Shown here: piece by piece, positions 25,224 to 33,786 of the stretch
Layout of the letters: each line of letters opens with the position of its first letter
Position numbering within the stretch: position 1 is the stretch's first letter
Assembly (NCBI RefSeq): GCF_018614585.1
Contig: NZ_JAGGOI010000004.1
Span: forward strand, 310,001-374,000
Length of the DNA: 64,000 nucleotides
Reading direction: 5' to 3'
From: Streptomyces sp. ISL-1
Lineage (GTDB): Bacteria; Actinomycetota; Actinomycetes; Streptomycetales; Streptomycetaceae
The notes under the pieces: model-generated
Seen by the model: the letters and a program-made list of their open reading frames with translations, nothing else
What the model was told of the DNA's origin: nothing
The model's database searches: none
Program-made: the position numbers and the translations under genes

Positions 25224-27365
25224 ATGAGGCGCAGCGTCCGTACGGCTGCCTTGTCCACCACGAGCGCACTTCTGCTCGCACTCGCCGCACCGGCTGCCCA
25301 AGGCGCAGCGACACCGGCACCACGTATCGATCTGAGAGTCCTGGTGGTGGACGACGGAGGCCCGGCCACCGCCGCCATCACCGACGAACTCGACGGCTCG
25401 GGAACGCCGTACACCCTGCTCGATCTGCGTAAGGCGGACCGTCCCGTGATCGACGCGGGCTTCCTCGCCGACACCGTGGCCGGGCGTCCGCGCGCCAAGT
25501 ACCAGGCCGTGGTGCTGCCCAACGACAACCCCTTCGGGGCCGACTCGGCGGAGATGGCCGCGCTCGCCTCGTACGAGAAGAGCTTCGCGATCCCACAGGT
25601 CGACGCGTACACCTACGCGCGCCCCGAAGTGGGCCTGGACTACCCCGTCCACGGCGGCTACAGCGGCTCGCTCGACGGCGCGCGGGCCGAGGTGACGGCC
25701 GCCGGCAAGGCCGGCCCCTTCGGCTATCTCGACGGGTCCGTTCCCTTCGAGGACAACTCGCCCTCCGTGGGCGAGAGTTACGCGCATGTTGCCAAGCCGG
25801 CCGCGGGCGCCGACTTCACCACCTATGTGGACGCGCCGCTCCCAGGCTCGCAAGAGCGCGGATCGATCGTCGGCGAGTACCGCCACGACGGCCGCAGCGA
25901 GCTCGTCGTCACCTTTGTCTACAACCAGCACCAGCAGCAGTTCAGACTGCTCGCCCGCGGCATCGTGAACTGGCTGACGCAGGGCGTCCAGATCGGCGCG
26001 GCCCGCAACTACTTCGCCGTCCATGTCGACGATGTCTTCGGCGCCGACGACCGCTGGGACAGCGTCCTCAACTGCACCCCCGGCGACGTGGACTGCGCGC
26101 CGGGACAGGGCGAGCCGGACCCGATCCGGATGACGTCCGCCGACGCGCAGTACACGGCGCAGTGGTCCGCCTCCAAGGGCTTCACCCTCGACATGGTCTA
26201 CAACGGCGGAGGCAGCGAGCTGTTCAAGGAGGAGTCCGGCGGCAGCGATCCGCTCGCGCAGCAGCTGACCGCCGACAAGGACGCCTACCGATGGGTCAAC
26301 CACACCTACAACCACCCCTTCCTCGGCTGCGTCCAGGACGTCACCGTCGTTCCCTGGGTGTGCGCCAAGAACGCGGACGGGAGCACGAAGTACGTCAGCC
26401 GCTCCGTCATCTCCGCCCAGATCGCGGACAACCGCTCGTGGGCCCAGCGGGCCGGACTCCCCCTGCGCAACGACGAGTTGGTCACCGGTGAGCACTCCGG
26501 GCTGCGGATCCTGCCGCAGCAGCCGGACGACAATCCGAACCTCGCCCCCGCCCTCGCCGACAACGCCGTCGCCTGGCTCGGCTCCGACAACTCGCGCGAC
26601 CGCGCCCAGCGCCGGGTCGGCCCCGCCCTGACCGTGCCCCGCTACCCGATGAACGTCTTCTACAACGCGGGCCGCACCGCCGAGCAGATCGACGAGTACA
26701 ACTGGATCTACACCCGCGCGGCGGACGGCGGCAGCGGCATCTGCGAGACGGCCGCCAACTCCACCTGCCTGCCGGAGCCGTTGGACACCACGACCGGGTA
26801 CACGGACTACGTGGTGCCGCTCGAGGCCCGCATCGGACTGGGCCACGCCCTGGCCAACGACCCCCGGCCGCACTTCATCCACCAGTCCAACCTGGCCGAG
26901 GACCGCATCGCGTACCCCGTGCTGAACCGCGTCCTCGACGACTACGCGGCGCTGTACGCGGAGAGCACCCCGCTGGTGAATCTGCGCCAGCGCGACATCG
27001 GCGCCGAACTGCGCGACCGGGCCGCCTGGAACACCGCCGTCAAGGCGGGCCGGGTGACCGCCTACCGCATCGGTGACACCGTCACCGTGCAGGCCCCCGG
27101 CGGCGTCCGGGTCACCGCGACCATGCCGGCCGGCACCCGGCAGAACCTGCTCCTCGGCACCACCGGCTTCGGCAGCGCGTACGCCGGTGCGGTCTCCGGA
27201 TGGGTCGGCCCGGGGCTGCTCCAGGACCGGGTCACGCTCACCCTGCCCGCCGCGGCGCCGACCGCGGCCGGCTCGGCAATCGCAGCGCCGGTCCAGGAGT
27301 CCGCACCGAAGCTGCCGCTGCCCGCGGGCGTGCGCCAGCGAGTCCCGTACGGCGTGACCGGCTGA
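25224..27365 (+). CDS. Secreted polysaccharide deacetylase, Agd3/CE18-like
   Basis: 713 residues with a Sec signal peptide (RRSVRTAALSTTSALLLALA, cleavage near AQG-AA). The metal-dependent deacetylase core has the aspartate motif HVDDVFG (D269/D270) and the H-x3-H motif HTYNH (H360, H364), the D-H-H layout of polysaccharide deacetylases. Length, an N-terminal Rossmann-like domain (LVVDDGGPATAAI) and a C-terminal beta domain resemble Aspergillus Agd3, which deacetylates alpha-1,4-GalNAc polymers. ATG 25224 follows GGGGAGGA. It has its own 5' hairpin and terminator, so it is transcribed apart from the glycosyltransferase operon. Family assignment is from memory of motifs; CE4-like alternatives remain possible. 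Confidence 0.75.
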   Translation: MRRSVRTAALSTTSALLLALAAPAAQGAATPAPRIDLRVLVVDDGGPATAAITDELDGSGTPYTLLDLRKADRPVIDAGFLADTVAGRPRAKYQAVVLPNDNPFGADSAEMAALASYEKSFAIPQVDAYTYARPEVGLDYPVHGGYSGSLDGARAEVTAAGKAGPFGYLDGSVPFEDNSPSVGESYAHVAKPAAGADFTTYVDAPLPGSQERGSIVGEYRHDGRSELVVTFVYNQHQQQFRLLARGIVNWLTQGVQIGAARNYFAVHVDDVFGADDRWDSVLNCTPGDVDCAPGQGEPDPIRMTSADAQYTAQWSASKGFTLDMVYNGGGSELFKEESGGSDPLAQQLTADKDAYRWVNHTYNHPFLGCVQDVTVVPWVCAKNADGSTKYVSRSVISAQIADNRSWAQRAGLPLRNDELVTGEHSGLRILPQQPDDNPNLAPALADNAVAWLGSDNSRDRAQRRVGPALTVPRYPMNVFYNAGRTAEQIDEYNWIYTRAADGGSGICETAANSTCLPEPLDTTTGYTDYVVPLEARIGLGHALANDPRPHFIHQSNLAEDRIAYPVLNRVLDDYAALYAESTPLVNLRQRDIGAELRDRAAWNTAVKAGRVTAYRIGDTVTVQAPGGVRVTATMPAGTRQNLLLGTTGFGSAYAGAVSGWVGPGLLQDRVTLTLPAAAPTAAGSAIAAPVQESAPKLPLPAGVRQRVPYGVTG

Positions 27366-27375
27366 CACCTCGGCA

Positions 27376-27414
27376 CGCGCGGTCCCGGGCCCAAAGCTCC
27401 CCCGGGACCGCGCG
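27376..27414. terminator. Terminator hairpin between deacetylase and GT4 genes
   Basis: Perfect 14-bp inverted repeat CGCGCGGTCCCGGG (27376-27389) / CCCGGGACCGCGCG (27401-27414), 11-base loop, 11 bases after the deacetylase stop. It separates deacetylase transcription from the operon that starts at 27487. Confidence 0.8.
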
Positions 27415-27486
27415 ATCGACGCGCCGCTGACCGTTCTCGGGGCGAGGCGCCCCCTTCCTTTCTCGTACCCAGGGGATCAGTTCCAC

Positions 27487-28974
27487 ATGGCCGAATCCTT
27501 GTACGCGCCGCGATCCGGCGCGCCTTTGGTCACCCTCCTCACCGAAGGCACCTACCCGCACAGCCATGGCGGCGTGAGCGTGTGGTGCGACCAACTCGTG
27601 GGCGCGATGCCGGACTTCGACTTCCGCGTCATCGCGGTGACCGGCACCGGCCGGGAGGCCGTTGCCTGGGAGCTGCCCGCCCATGTCGCCGAGCCCGTGA
27701 GCGTCCCCATGTGGGGGCCCGACCCGGCCGGGGCCGCGCCGCGCGGACGCCGGCTGCGGCAGCTGATCGGGACGTACGAAAGGTTTCTGACCGCGCTCCT
27801 CGACCCGGCGGCCGAGTCGCACTTCGCTCCCGCGCTGTACGAACTTGCCAGGGCGGCCCGGGACGGGGTGCTGGCGCCCGTGCTGCGCACCGACCGGGCC
27901 GTGCGCACCCTGACCGGCGTCTGGAACCGCCGCGACCTGCCGGTGTACGCGGCCAGGCCCACCCTGCACGACGCGCTCACCGCCACCGATCTGCTGGAAC
28001 ACGCGCTGCGGCCGCTCGCGGCCGAGCCGCCTCAGCGGGGCGTCGCGCACGCGGTCAGCGGCGGCATCGCGGTCCTGCCCGGTCTGGTCGGCCGACAGCT
28101 GCACGGCGTACCGCTGCTGCTCACCGAGCACGGGGTGTATCTGCGCGAGCGCTATCTCGGCTACCGCACGGGCCCCTACCGCTGGCCGGTGAAGGCACTG
28201 CTGCTCGGCTTCTTCCGGCTGCTCGCCGAGGAGACGTACCGCGCGGCCGCGCTGATCACTCCCGGCAATCGCTACAACCGGCTGTGGGAGGAGCGCGGTG
28301 GCGCGGACCCGCAGCTCATACGCACGGTCTACAACGGCGTCGACCCGGCGGCGTTTCCGCCCGCCGGGCCCGAACCTGAGGTGCCCACGCTGAGCTGGGC
28401 GGGCCGCGTCGACCCGATAAAGGACCTTCAGACCCTGATCCGGGCCTTCGCGCTCGTACGGAAGGAGCTGCCGGACGCGCGACTGCGGCTCTTCGGCGGC
28501 ACCCCGCGCGGCGGCGAGGCATACCGGGAGCGCTGCGAGGCGCTCGCCGCCGAGCTCGGGCACGCGGATGCCGTCACCTTCGAGGGGCGGGTCGACGACA
28601 TACGGGACGCGTACGCGGCCGGCAATGTCGTGATGCTGTCCAGCATCAGCGAGGGCTTCCCGTTCACGCTGATAGAGGCCATGTCCTGTGGGCGCGCCAC
28701 CGTTTCCACGGATGTCGGCGGGGTGCGCGAGGCCGTCGGCGACAGCGGTCTCGTGGTGCCGCCGCGGGAGCCGGAGGCGATGGCACGCGCCGCGCTCGAG
28801 CTGCTGCGTGATCCGCGGCGGCGGGCCGCGATGGGCGAGGCGGCGCGGCTGCGGGTGATCGAGCAGTTCACGCTCCGGCAGACCGTCGACACCTTCCGCT
28901 CGATCTATCTCGAACTCGCCCTCGGCGCCCATGAGTCGGTTGCCCCGGCATGGCCTGCGGAGGTCCTCGCATGA
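27487..28974 (+). CDS. PelF-like family 4 glycosyltransferase
   Basis: 495-residue cytoplasmic GT4 retaining glycosyltransferase. PelF hallmarks are visible: LLTEGTYPHSHGGVSVWCDQ at the N-terminus, LTEHGVYLRERYLGY near residue 211, then LLAEETYRAAALITPGNRYN and VYNGVDPAAF. The GT-B C-terminal donor site has the E-x7-E motif (SEGFPFTLIEAMSCG, about residue 388). PelF uses UDP-GalNAc to build the Pel polymer, and the fungal galactosaminogalactan synthase also contains a GT4 domain, so I infer a GalNAc/GlcNAc-type polymerase. The ATG follows AGGGGATC. The stop overlaps the next ATG (ATGA). Confidence 0.88.
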   Translation: MAESLYAPRSGAPLVTLLTEGTYPHSHGGVSVWCDQLVGAMPDFDFRVIAVTGTGREAVAWELPAHVAEPVSVPMWGPDPAGAAPRGRRLRQLIGTYERFLTALLDPAAESHFAPALYELARAARDGVLAPVLRTDRAVRTLTGVWNRRDLPVYAARPTLHDALTATDLLEHALRPLAAEPPQRGVAHAVSGGIAVLPGLVGRQLHGVPLLLTEHGVYLRERYLGYRTGPYRWPVKALLLGFFRLLAEETYRAAALITPGNRYNRLWEERGGADPQLIRTVYNGVDPAAFPPAGPEPEVPTLSWAGRVDPIKDLQTLIRAFALVRKELPDARLRLFGGTPRGGEAYRERCEALAAELGHADAVTFEGRVDDIRDAYAAGNVVMLSSISEGFPFTLIEAMSCGRATVSTDVGGVREAVGDSGLVVPPREPEAMARAALELLRDPRRRAAMGEAARLRVIEQFTLRQTVDTFRSIYLELALGAHESVAPAWPAEVLA

Positions 28975-30332
28975 GCGGCCCGTTACGCCTGCTGCCGGGC
29001 GACGGCGACGCCCTGCCCGACATACCCGGGCCACGCGCCCGGACCCGCTCCCGGCCCAGTTGGGCCGAGGACCCGATCGACGAGCTCGCCGAGCGGCTGG
29101 TCGAACAGGTCGCGACCGCCGTCCATCCCTACGAGGTGGCCGCGCTGCTGGAGTCGGACGGCCTGACGGGTGAGCAGATCACCAAACGCTACGCCCGTCC
29201 GGACCTCTTCACGCTCGCCGAGGACCTGTACGCCCGCGTGCCGCGCCTCTACCCGGAGCCGCCGCCCGCGCCCGACCCCTGGCGACCCGACCATCTGCGC
29301 TGTGCGCTGCGCGGTCTGGTCTTCGCCCTGCCGGGCCTCGCCTATGTGCTGGGGGCCGGGTTGTGGCACGGTACGGCGGACGTGTCCGGGCTCATCGCCT
29401 CCGCGCTCGCGGCCTGGGCATGGAACCAGGCGCTCAGCCATCGGGCGTATCTGCGGATCGCGGCCGAGGGGAAGGCCGCAGCCGGGCGGACCCTTCGCCT
29501 GGGCGCGCCCGCCGGTGCGCTGGGGGCGGCAGTCACCGGGCTGGTCGTGTCGGGTCCCGGTACCGGCGCGGCCTTCGCCGCCGGTCAGTCCTGCTACCTC
29601 GCGGCGGCAAGCGTCCTGCTGGTCCTCGGCCGCGAACGGGCCCTGCTGCTCACCCTGTTGCCCGTGACCGCGGGTGCGGGAGCCGTGCTGGTGTGGCCGC
29701 CTCCGCCACCGCTCGCACTCGGGCTGCTGCTGGCGACGGTGACGCTCGCGGTCCTGGCCGCCGCTCACGCCGTGCGCAACGCCGTGCGATCGGGGCCCAT
29801 GGCCGCGGGGGCAACCCCCGCACTGCCGCGCTCGCTTCCGTACGGGCTGTTCGGTCTCGCCGCGGGCGTGCTCGCGGCGCTGGCCGGGTCGCACGACCCG
29901 CGCTCGGTCGTCGTCCTCACGCTCAGCATGGGCTTCGCCGAGTGGCTGCTGTACCGCTACCGCTCGCTCGCGCTGGCCGCGCTGCGGGCGAGCACCACCA
30001 GTCGCGGCTTCACGCTGCGCTCCGGACGGGCCCTTGCGTACTGCCTCGGCGCGTATCTGGCAGTGCTCGGCATCGGCTCTCTGGTCGCGGGGACCGGGCC
30101 CGCTCCGCTGCTCGGCCTCGGTGCCGTGCTGTGGACCGCGCTGCTGCTGCAGGCGTTCTCGCAGGCCTGGACGCCGGCCGCGGTCACGCTCGCCGCCGCG
30201 GCCCTCGAAGCCGCGGCCCACTTCGCCGGGCTGTCGTCCGGGCCCGCCCAAGTCATCTGTCGCACCGCGGCGGCGGCCGCCCTGGTCGCCGCGGCCTGCC
30301 GAATGCTCGGCCGGCCCACCGCACACCGCTGA
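28971..30332 (+). CDS. Polytopic membrane protein, candidate exporter, with TTA codon
   Basis: 453 residues. About 110 hydrophilic residues (ERLVEQVATAVHPYEVAALL, SDGLTGEQITKRYARPDLFT) precede 10-12 membrane segments (from LRGLVFALPGLAYVLGAGLW to the C-terminus). No family is recognised with confidence; length, topology and coupling to a PelF-like gene recall PelG, the Pel exporter partner, so export of the polymer is a reasonable guess. Codon 5 is TTA (28983-28985), rare in Streptomyces and read by the bldA tRNA, so synthesis may be tied to development. It overlaps the GT4 stop by 4 bases. Confidence 0.75.
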   Translation: MSGPLRLLPGDGDALPDIPGPRARTRSRPSWAEDPIDELAERLVEQVATAVHPYEVAALLESDGLTGEQITKRYARPDLFTLAEDLYARVPRLYPEPPPAPDPWRPDHLRCALRGLVFALPGLAYVLGAGLWHGTADVSGLIASALAAWAWNQALSHRAYLRIAAEGKAAAGRTLRLGAPAGALGAAVTGLVVSGPGTGAAFAAGQSCYLAAASVLLVLGRERALLLTLLPVTAGAGAVLVWPPPPPLALGLLLATVTLAVLAAAHAVRNAVRSGPMAAGATPALPRSLPYGLFGLAAGVLAALAGSHDPRSVVVLTLSMGFAEWLLYRYRSLALAALRASTTSRGFTLRSGRALAYCLGAYLAVLGIGSLVAGTGPAPLLGLGAVLWTALLLQAFSQAWTPAAVTLAAAALEAAAHFAGLSSGPAQVICRTAAAAALVAAACRMLGRPTAHR

Positions 30333-30400
30333 CCGCATCCCACCTCAACGCACCGACCGCTCAGTACTCACTACCGACCACGACAACAGGAGCAACCGCC

Positions 30401-31402
30401 GTGACATCCAACGCGCTTGTCGCCGTCACCGGAGCCGAGGGCTTCATCGGATCGCATCTGACCGAGACCCTCGTCGCCGCCGGCTACCGGGTCCGCGCCA
30501 TGGCCCAGTACAACTCATTCTCCTCATACGGATGGCTGGAAACGCTCTCCCCCGACACCCTCGACCAGGTCGAGATCGTCCTCGGCGACGTCCGTGACGC
30601 CGGCTCCGTGCACGATCTCGCCGAGGGCGCCGAGGCCGTCTACCACCTCGCCGCGCTGATCGCGATCCCGTACTCCTACCGGGCCCCGCACAGCTACGTG
30701 GACACCAATGTCACCGGCACCCTCAATGTGCTGGAGGTGGTGCGCAAGCTGGGGATCCCGCGGCTGGTGCACACCTCGACCAGCGAGACGTACGGCACCG
30801 CGCAGACGGTGCCGATCACCGAGGACCACCCCATCAACACCCAGTCCCCGTACGCCGCGTCGAAGGCCGGCGGGGACCGGCTCGCCGACAGCTACCACGC
30901 CAGCTTCGGCACTCCGGTCGTCACCCTGCGCCCGTTCAATACCTTCGGGCCGCGCCAGTCGATGCGGGCGGTCATCCCGACCGTCATCGGCCAGGTCGCG
31001 GCGGGCGAACAGGTCATCACCCTCGGGGATCTGCGCCCCACCCGCGACTTCCTGTACGTGAAGGACACCGCCCGCGCCTTCCTCGCCGTCGGCACGGCGC
31101 CCGCCGAAGCCGTCGTCGGCCGCACCTTCAACGCGGGTACCGGCGGTGAGATCTCGGTGGGCGAACTCAGCTGGCTGATCGGCAAGTTGATGGACACGGA
31201 CCTCGATGTACGTGAGGACGAGGAGCGCGTCCGGCCGGCGGCTTCGGAGGTGATGCGGCTGGTCGCCGACGCGACGCGGCTGCGCGACGCCACCGGCTGG
31301 CAGCCCGGACACGACCTGGAGCAAGGGCTGCTGCGCACCATCGAGTTCTTCCGGAATCCGGCGAATCTCGCCCGGTACAAAACCGGCATCTACAACATCT
31401 GA
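30401..31402 (+). CDS. NAD-dependent nucleotide-sugar 4,6-dehydratase/epimerase (LegB-like)
   Basis: 333-residue extended SDR. Cofactor motif GAEGFIGSH (about residues 11-19), then AALIAIPYSYRAPHSYVDTN, the STSETYGTA strand and the catalytic SPYAASK. The sequence AQYNSFSSYGWLETL and the AIPYSY/SYVDTN block are close to LegB-type UDP-GlcNAc 4,6-dehydratases; a 4-epimerase is the main alternative. It would supply an activated amino sugar to the glycosyltransferase. GTG start at 30401 with AGGAG 9 bases before. The 68-base gap to the membrane-protein gene holds no terminator. Confidence 0.82.
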   Translation: MTSNALVAVTGAEGFIGSHLTETLVAAGYRVRAMAQYNSFSSYGWLETLSPDTLDQVEIVLGDVRDAGSVHDLAEGAEAVYHLAALIAIPYSYRAPHSYVDTNVTGTLNVLEVVRKLGIPRLVHTSTSETYGTAQTVPITEDHPINTQSPYAASKAGGDRLADSYHASFGTPVVTLRPFNTFGPRQSMRAVIPTVIGQVAAGEQVITLGDLRPTRDFLYVKDTARAFLAVGTAPAEAVVGRTFNAGTGGEISVGELSWLIGKLMDTDLDVREDEERVRPAASEVMRLVADATRLRDATGWQPGHDLEQGLLRTIEFFRNPANLARYKTGIYNI

Positions 31403-31451
31403 GCCTCATCCGAGCCACGTCTGAACCACTGGACCTGACAGGGGAGTCCCC

Positions 31452-32165
31452 ATGCACGCAGTGATACTCGCAGGAGGCAAGGGCGTCCGGCTGCGGCCGT
31501 ACACCACCGCTCTGCCCAAACCGCTGGTGCCGATCGGCGACCAGCACGCGATCCTGGAGATCGTGCTGCGCCAGCTGGCCGCCGCCGGCTTCGTCAGCTG
31601 CACCATCGCGATCGGCCATCTCGGCCACATCATCCGCGCCTACGTCGGCAACGGCTCGCAGTGGGGGCTGCGCGTCGGCTACTCCACCGAGGAGAGTCCG
31701 CTCGGCACCATGGGTCCGCTGCTCACCATGATGGACCGGCTGCCCGACGACTTCCTCGTGATGAACGGGGACATCCTCACCGATCTCGACTACGGGGACG
31801 TCCTCAAGCAGCACCAGACTTCCGGTGCGCCGCTCACTGTCGCCACATACGCGCGCAAGGTCTCCATCGACTTCGGGGTCCTCACCACCGAGTCCGGCCG
31901 GGTCGTCGACTTCGCCGAGAAGCCGAGCATGGACTACCGCGTCTCCATGGGTGTGTACGGACTCACCCGCGAGACGCTCGCCCACTACACGCCCGGTCTC
32001 CCGCTCGGTTTCGACGAGTTGGTGCTCGACCTGCTCAAGGAGCAGAACCCGCCGCACACCTACGAGTTCGACGGCTACTGGCTCGACATCGGCCGGCCCG
32101 ACGACTACGACCGGGCGAACGCGGAGTTCACCACGCACCGCGGCCTGCTGCTCAAGGGAGCGTGA
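31452..32165 (+). CDS. Sugar-1-phosphate nucleotidyltransferase
   Basis: 237-residue NTP_transferase. The nucleotide-binding loop is LAGGKGVRLRPYTTALPKPL, and the metal-binding DFLVMNGDILTDLD and the conserved EKPS (residues about 158) are intact; the protein ends after the catalytic domain (GYWLDIGRPDDYDRAN), with no left-handed helix domain. It should activate a hexose- or aminosugar-1-phosphate. ATG 31452 follows AGGGGAG. Its place between two nucleotide-sugar SDR genes points to a dedicated precursor pathway. Confidence 0.88.
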   Translation: MHAVILAGGKGVRLRPYTTALPKPLVPIGDQHAILEIVLRQLAAAGFVSCTIAIGHLGHIIRAYVGNGSQWGLRVGYSTEESPLGTMGPLLTMMDRLPDDFLVMNGDILTDLDYGDVLKQHQTSGAPLTVATYARKVSIDFGVLTTESGRVVDFAEKPSMDYRVSMGVYGLTRETLAHYTPGLPLGFDELVLDLLKEQNPPHTYEFDGYWLDIGRPDDYDRANAEFTTHRGLLLKGA

Positions 32166-32171
32166 CGGTCC

Positions 32172-33071
32172 GTGCGCATCCTCCTCCTGGGCTCCACCGG
32201 ATTCCTGGGCGGGCACACCGCCGAGCAGCTGCGCGCCCTGCCGGGCGTGCGGCTGCTCGTCGGCGGCCGGTCCGCGGAGGCCGACATACGGCTCGATCTC
32301 ACCGCCGGTCCCGGTGTCCTGGCTGACGCGCTGCTGGCGGCCCGGCCGTCCGTCGTCGTCAACTGCGCGGGCCTGGTGGCCGGCAGCGCCGTCCACCTCA
32401 CCGACGTCAACGCACGCGGCCCGGCCGCGCTCTGCGAGGCCCTGGGCGACGCGGCACCGAACGCCCGGCTCGTCCACCTCGGCTCCGCCGCGGAGTACGG
32501 GCCGACCGCGCCCGGCGAGCCGGTCACCGAAGCGACCGCGACCAGGCCGCTGGGCCCCTACGGCGCCACCAAACTGGCCGGCACGGTCGCCGTCCGCGCC
32601 TCGGGGCTCGACGCGGTCGTGCTGCGCGTCTTCAACCCGGTGGGGCCCGGCGCGCCCAGCGCCGGCCTGCCCGGGCGGCTCGCCGCGGAGCTGCGGCGGG
32701 CCGCCGAAGAGGACGACACGGTGCGGGTCGGCGACCTCTCGGCGCACCGCGACTTCGTCGACGCACGGGACGTGGCGGACGCCGTGGTGCGCGCCGCGAC
32801 GGCCGAGGGCCCGCTGCCGCCGGTGCTCAACATCGGCAGTGGCGTGGCGACTTCGGCACGAGACCTGGCCCATGGCCTGGTCCGGGCGGCCGGTTTCCGC
32901 GGCCGCCTGGAGGAGACCGGCGCGGGGTCCGCGCGCTCGACGGCGGTTTCCTGGCAGTGCGCTGACATCACGTCGGCCGTCCGGGCCCTCGACTGGCGGC
33001 CGAAGCGCGCTCTGGTCGACTCGCTGCAGGACCTGTGGGCGCGCCCGGCACCGGCGGGGGTCCCGCGATGA
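32172..33071 (+). CDS. NAD-dependent epimerase/reductase
   Basis: 299-residue SDR of the nucleotide-sugar type: GSTGFLGGH near the start, NCAGLVAGSAVHLTDVNARG, LGSAAEYGPT and the catalytic YGATK. It most resembles GDP/dTDP-sugar reductases or epimerases; the substrate cannot be named. GTG start at 32172, six bases past the stop of the nucleotidyltransferase gene. With the LegB-like enzyme and the nucleotidyltransferase it could convert a 4-keto sugar to a final amino or deoxy sugar. Confidence 0.8.
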   Translation: MRILLLGSTGFLGGHTAEQLRALPGVRLLVGGRSAEADIRLDLTAGPGVLADALLAARPSVVVNCAGLVAGSAVHLTDVNARGPAALCEALGDAAPNARLVHLGSAAEYGPTAPGEPVTEATATRPLGPYGATKLAGTVAVRASGLDAVVLRVFNPVGPGAPSAGLPGRLAAELRRAAEEDDTVRVGDLSAHRDFVDARDVADAVVRAATAEGPLPPVLNIGSGVATSARDLAHGLVRAAGFRGRLEETGAGSARSTAVSWQCADITSAVRALDWRPKRALVDSLQDLWARPAPAGVPR

Positions 33072-33126
33072 GTGGGCGGGGCCGGACCTGGCGACCCGGT
33101 GGCCTCCCGGTGAGCGGCGTACCGGC

Positions 33127-33786
33127 ATGACCATGCTCGTGCCCATGTACGTACACCCCGCCGTCGACCGCGCCGCCTGGCAGGCCCTCGCCGCGTCCGC
33201 TCCCCTCCTGTACGGCGTGGTTCTCAACGTCGACGACGGTCCCGGCGCCGCCCCGGACCCCGCGTTCGTCGCCGCCGCCCGCGAACTGCGGGCGGCCGGC
33301 GTGCCGGTGCTCGGGTACACGGACACCGATTACGGGCGGCGGCCGGCCCGCGAGGTCGCACGGGACTTCGAGCGGCATCGCGACTGGTACAGCACGGACG
33401 GGTTCTTCCTCGACCAGGTCGCCCCCGACGCGGCGGGGCTGCGTCACTACCGGCGGCTCACCCGAGCCGCCCGGTCGCGCGGTGGGCGGACCGTCGTTCT
33501 CAATCCGGGCGTCCACCCCGCCCCCGGCTATGCCTCGCTCGGGGATCTGCTGATCACCTTCGAGGGCGACTGGGACAGCTATCGCGCCGCCCCGGCCGCC
33601 CCGAAGTGGACCAGGGACCTTCCGCCGGGCCGGTTCTGCCATCTGGTGCACGGGGTGCCCCGCGGGCTGTGCCGGCTCGCGGGCCGTACCGCGGAACTGC
33701 GCGGGGCCGAGGTGCACTGTGCCGTGCCCGGCCACAATCCCAATCCCTGGTCGGCACTGCCACCTGCCCTACGGAAGGACTCATGA
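33127..33786 (+). CDS. Spherulin-4 / GH135 (Sph3)-like glycoside hydrolase
   Basis: 219 residues forming a (beta/alpha)8-type protein: LVPMYVHP at the very start, YGVVLNVDDGPG, GYTDTDYGRRP, DGFFLDQVAP and DLLITFEGDWDSY. This is the pattern of spherulation-specific family 4 proteins; Aspergillus Sph3 (GH135) hydrolyses galactosaminogalactan. Where the family has adjacent acidic residues (FFDE), this protein has D96-Q97; E146 lies in the later strand. No signal peptide is present, so it may be cytoplasmic or exported by other means. The end overlaps the GH114 ATG (ATGA). Confidence 0.82.
   Translation: MTMLVPMYVHPAVDRAAWQALAASAPLLYGVVLNVDDGPGAAPDPAFVAAARELRAAGVPVLGYTDTDYGRRPAREVARDFERHRDWYSTDGFFLDQVAPDAAGLRHYRRLTRAARSRGGRTVVLNPGVHPAPGYASLGDLLITFEGDWDSYRAAPAAPKWTRDLPPGRFCHLVHGVPRGLCRLAGRTAELRGAEVHCAVPGHNPNPWSALPPALRKDS

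Noticed and set aside
25107..27368. 753-codon minus-strand open frame opposite the deacetylase
   Set aside because: Gly/Val/Arg-rich shadow; the plus-strand gene has signal peptide, ribosome binding site and catalytic motifs.
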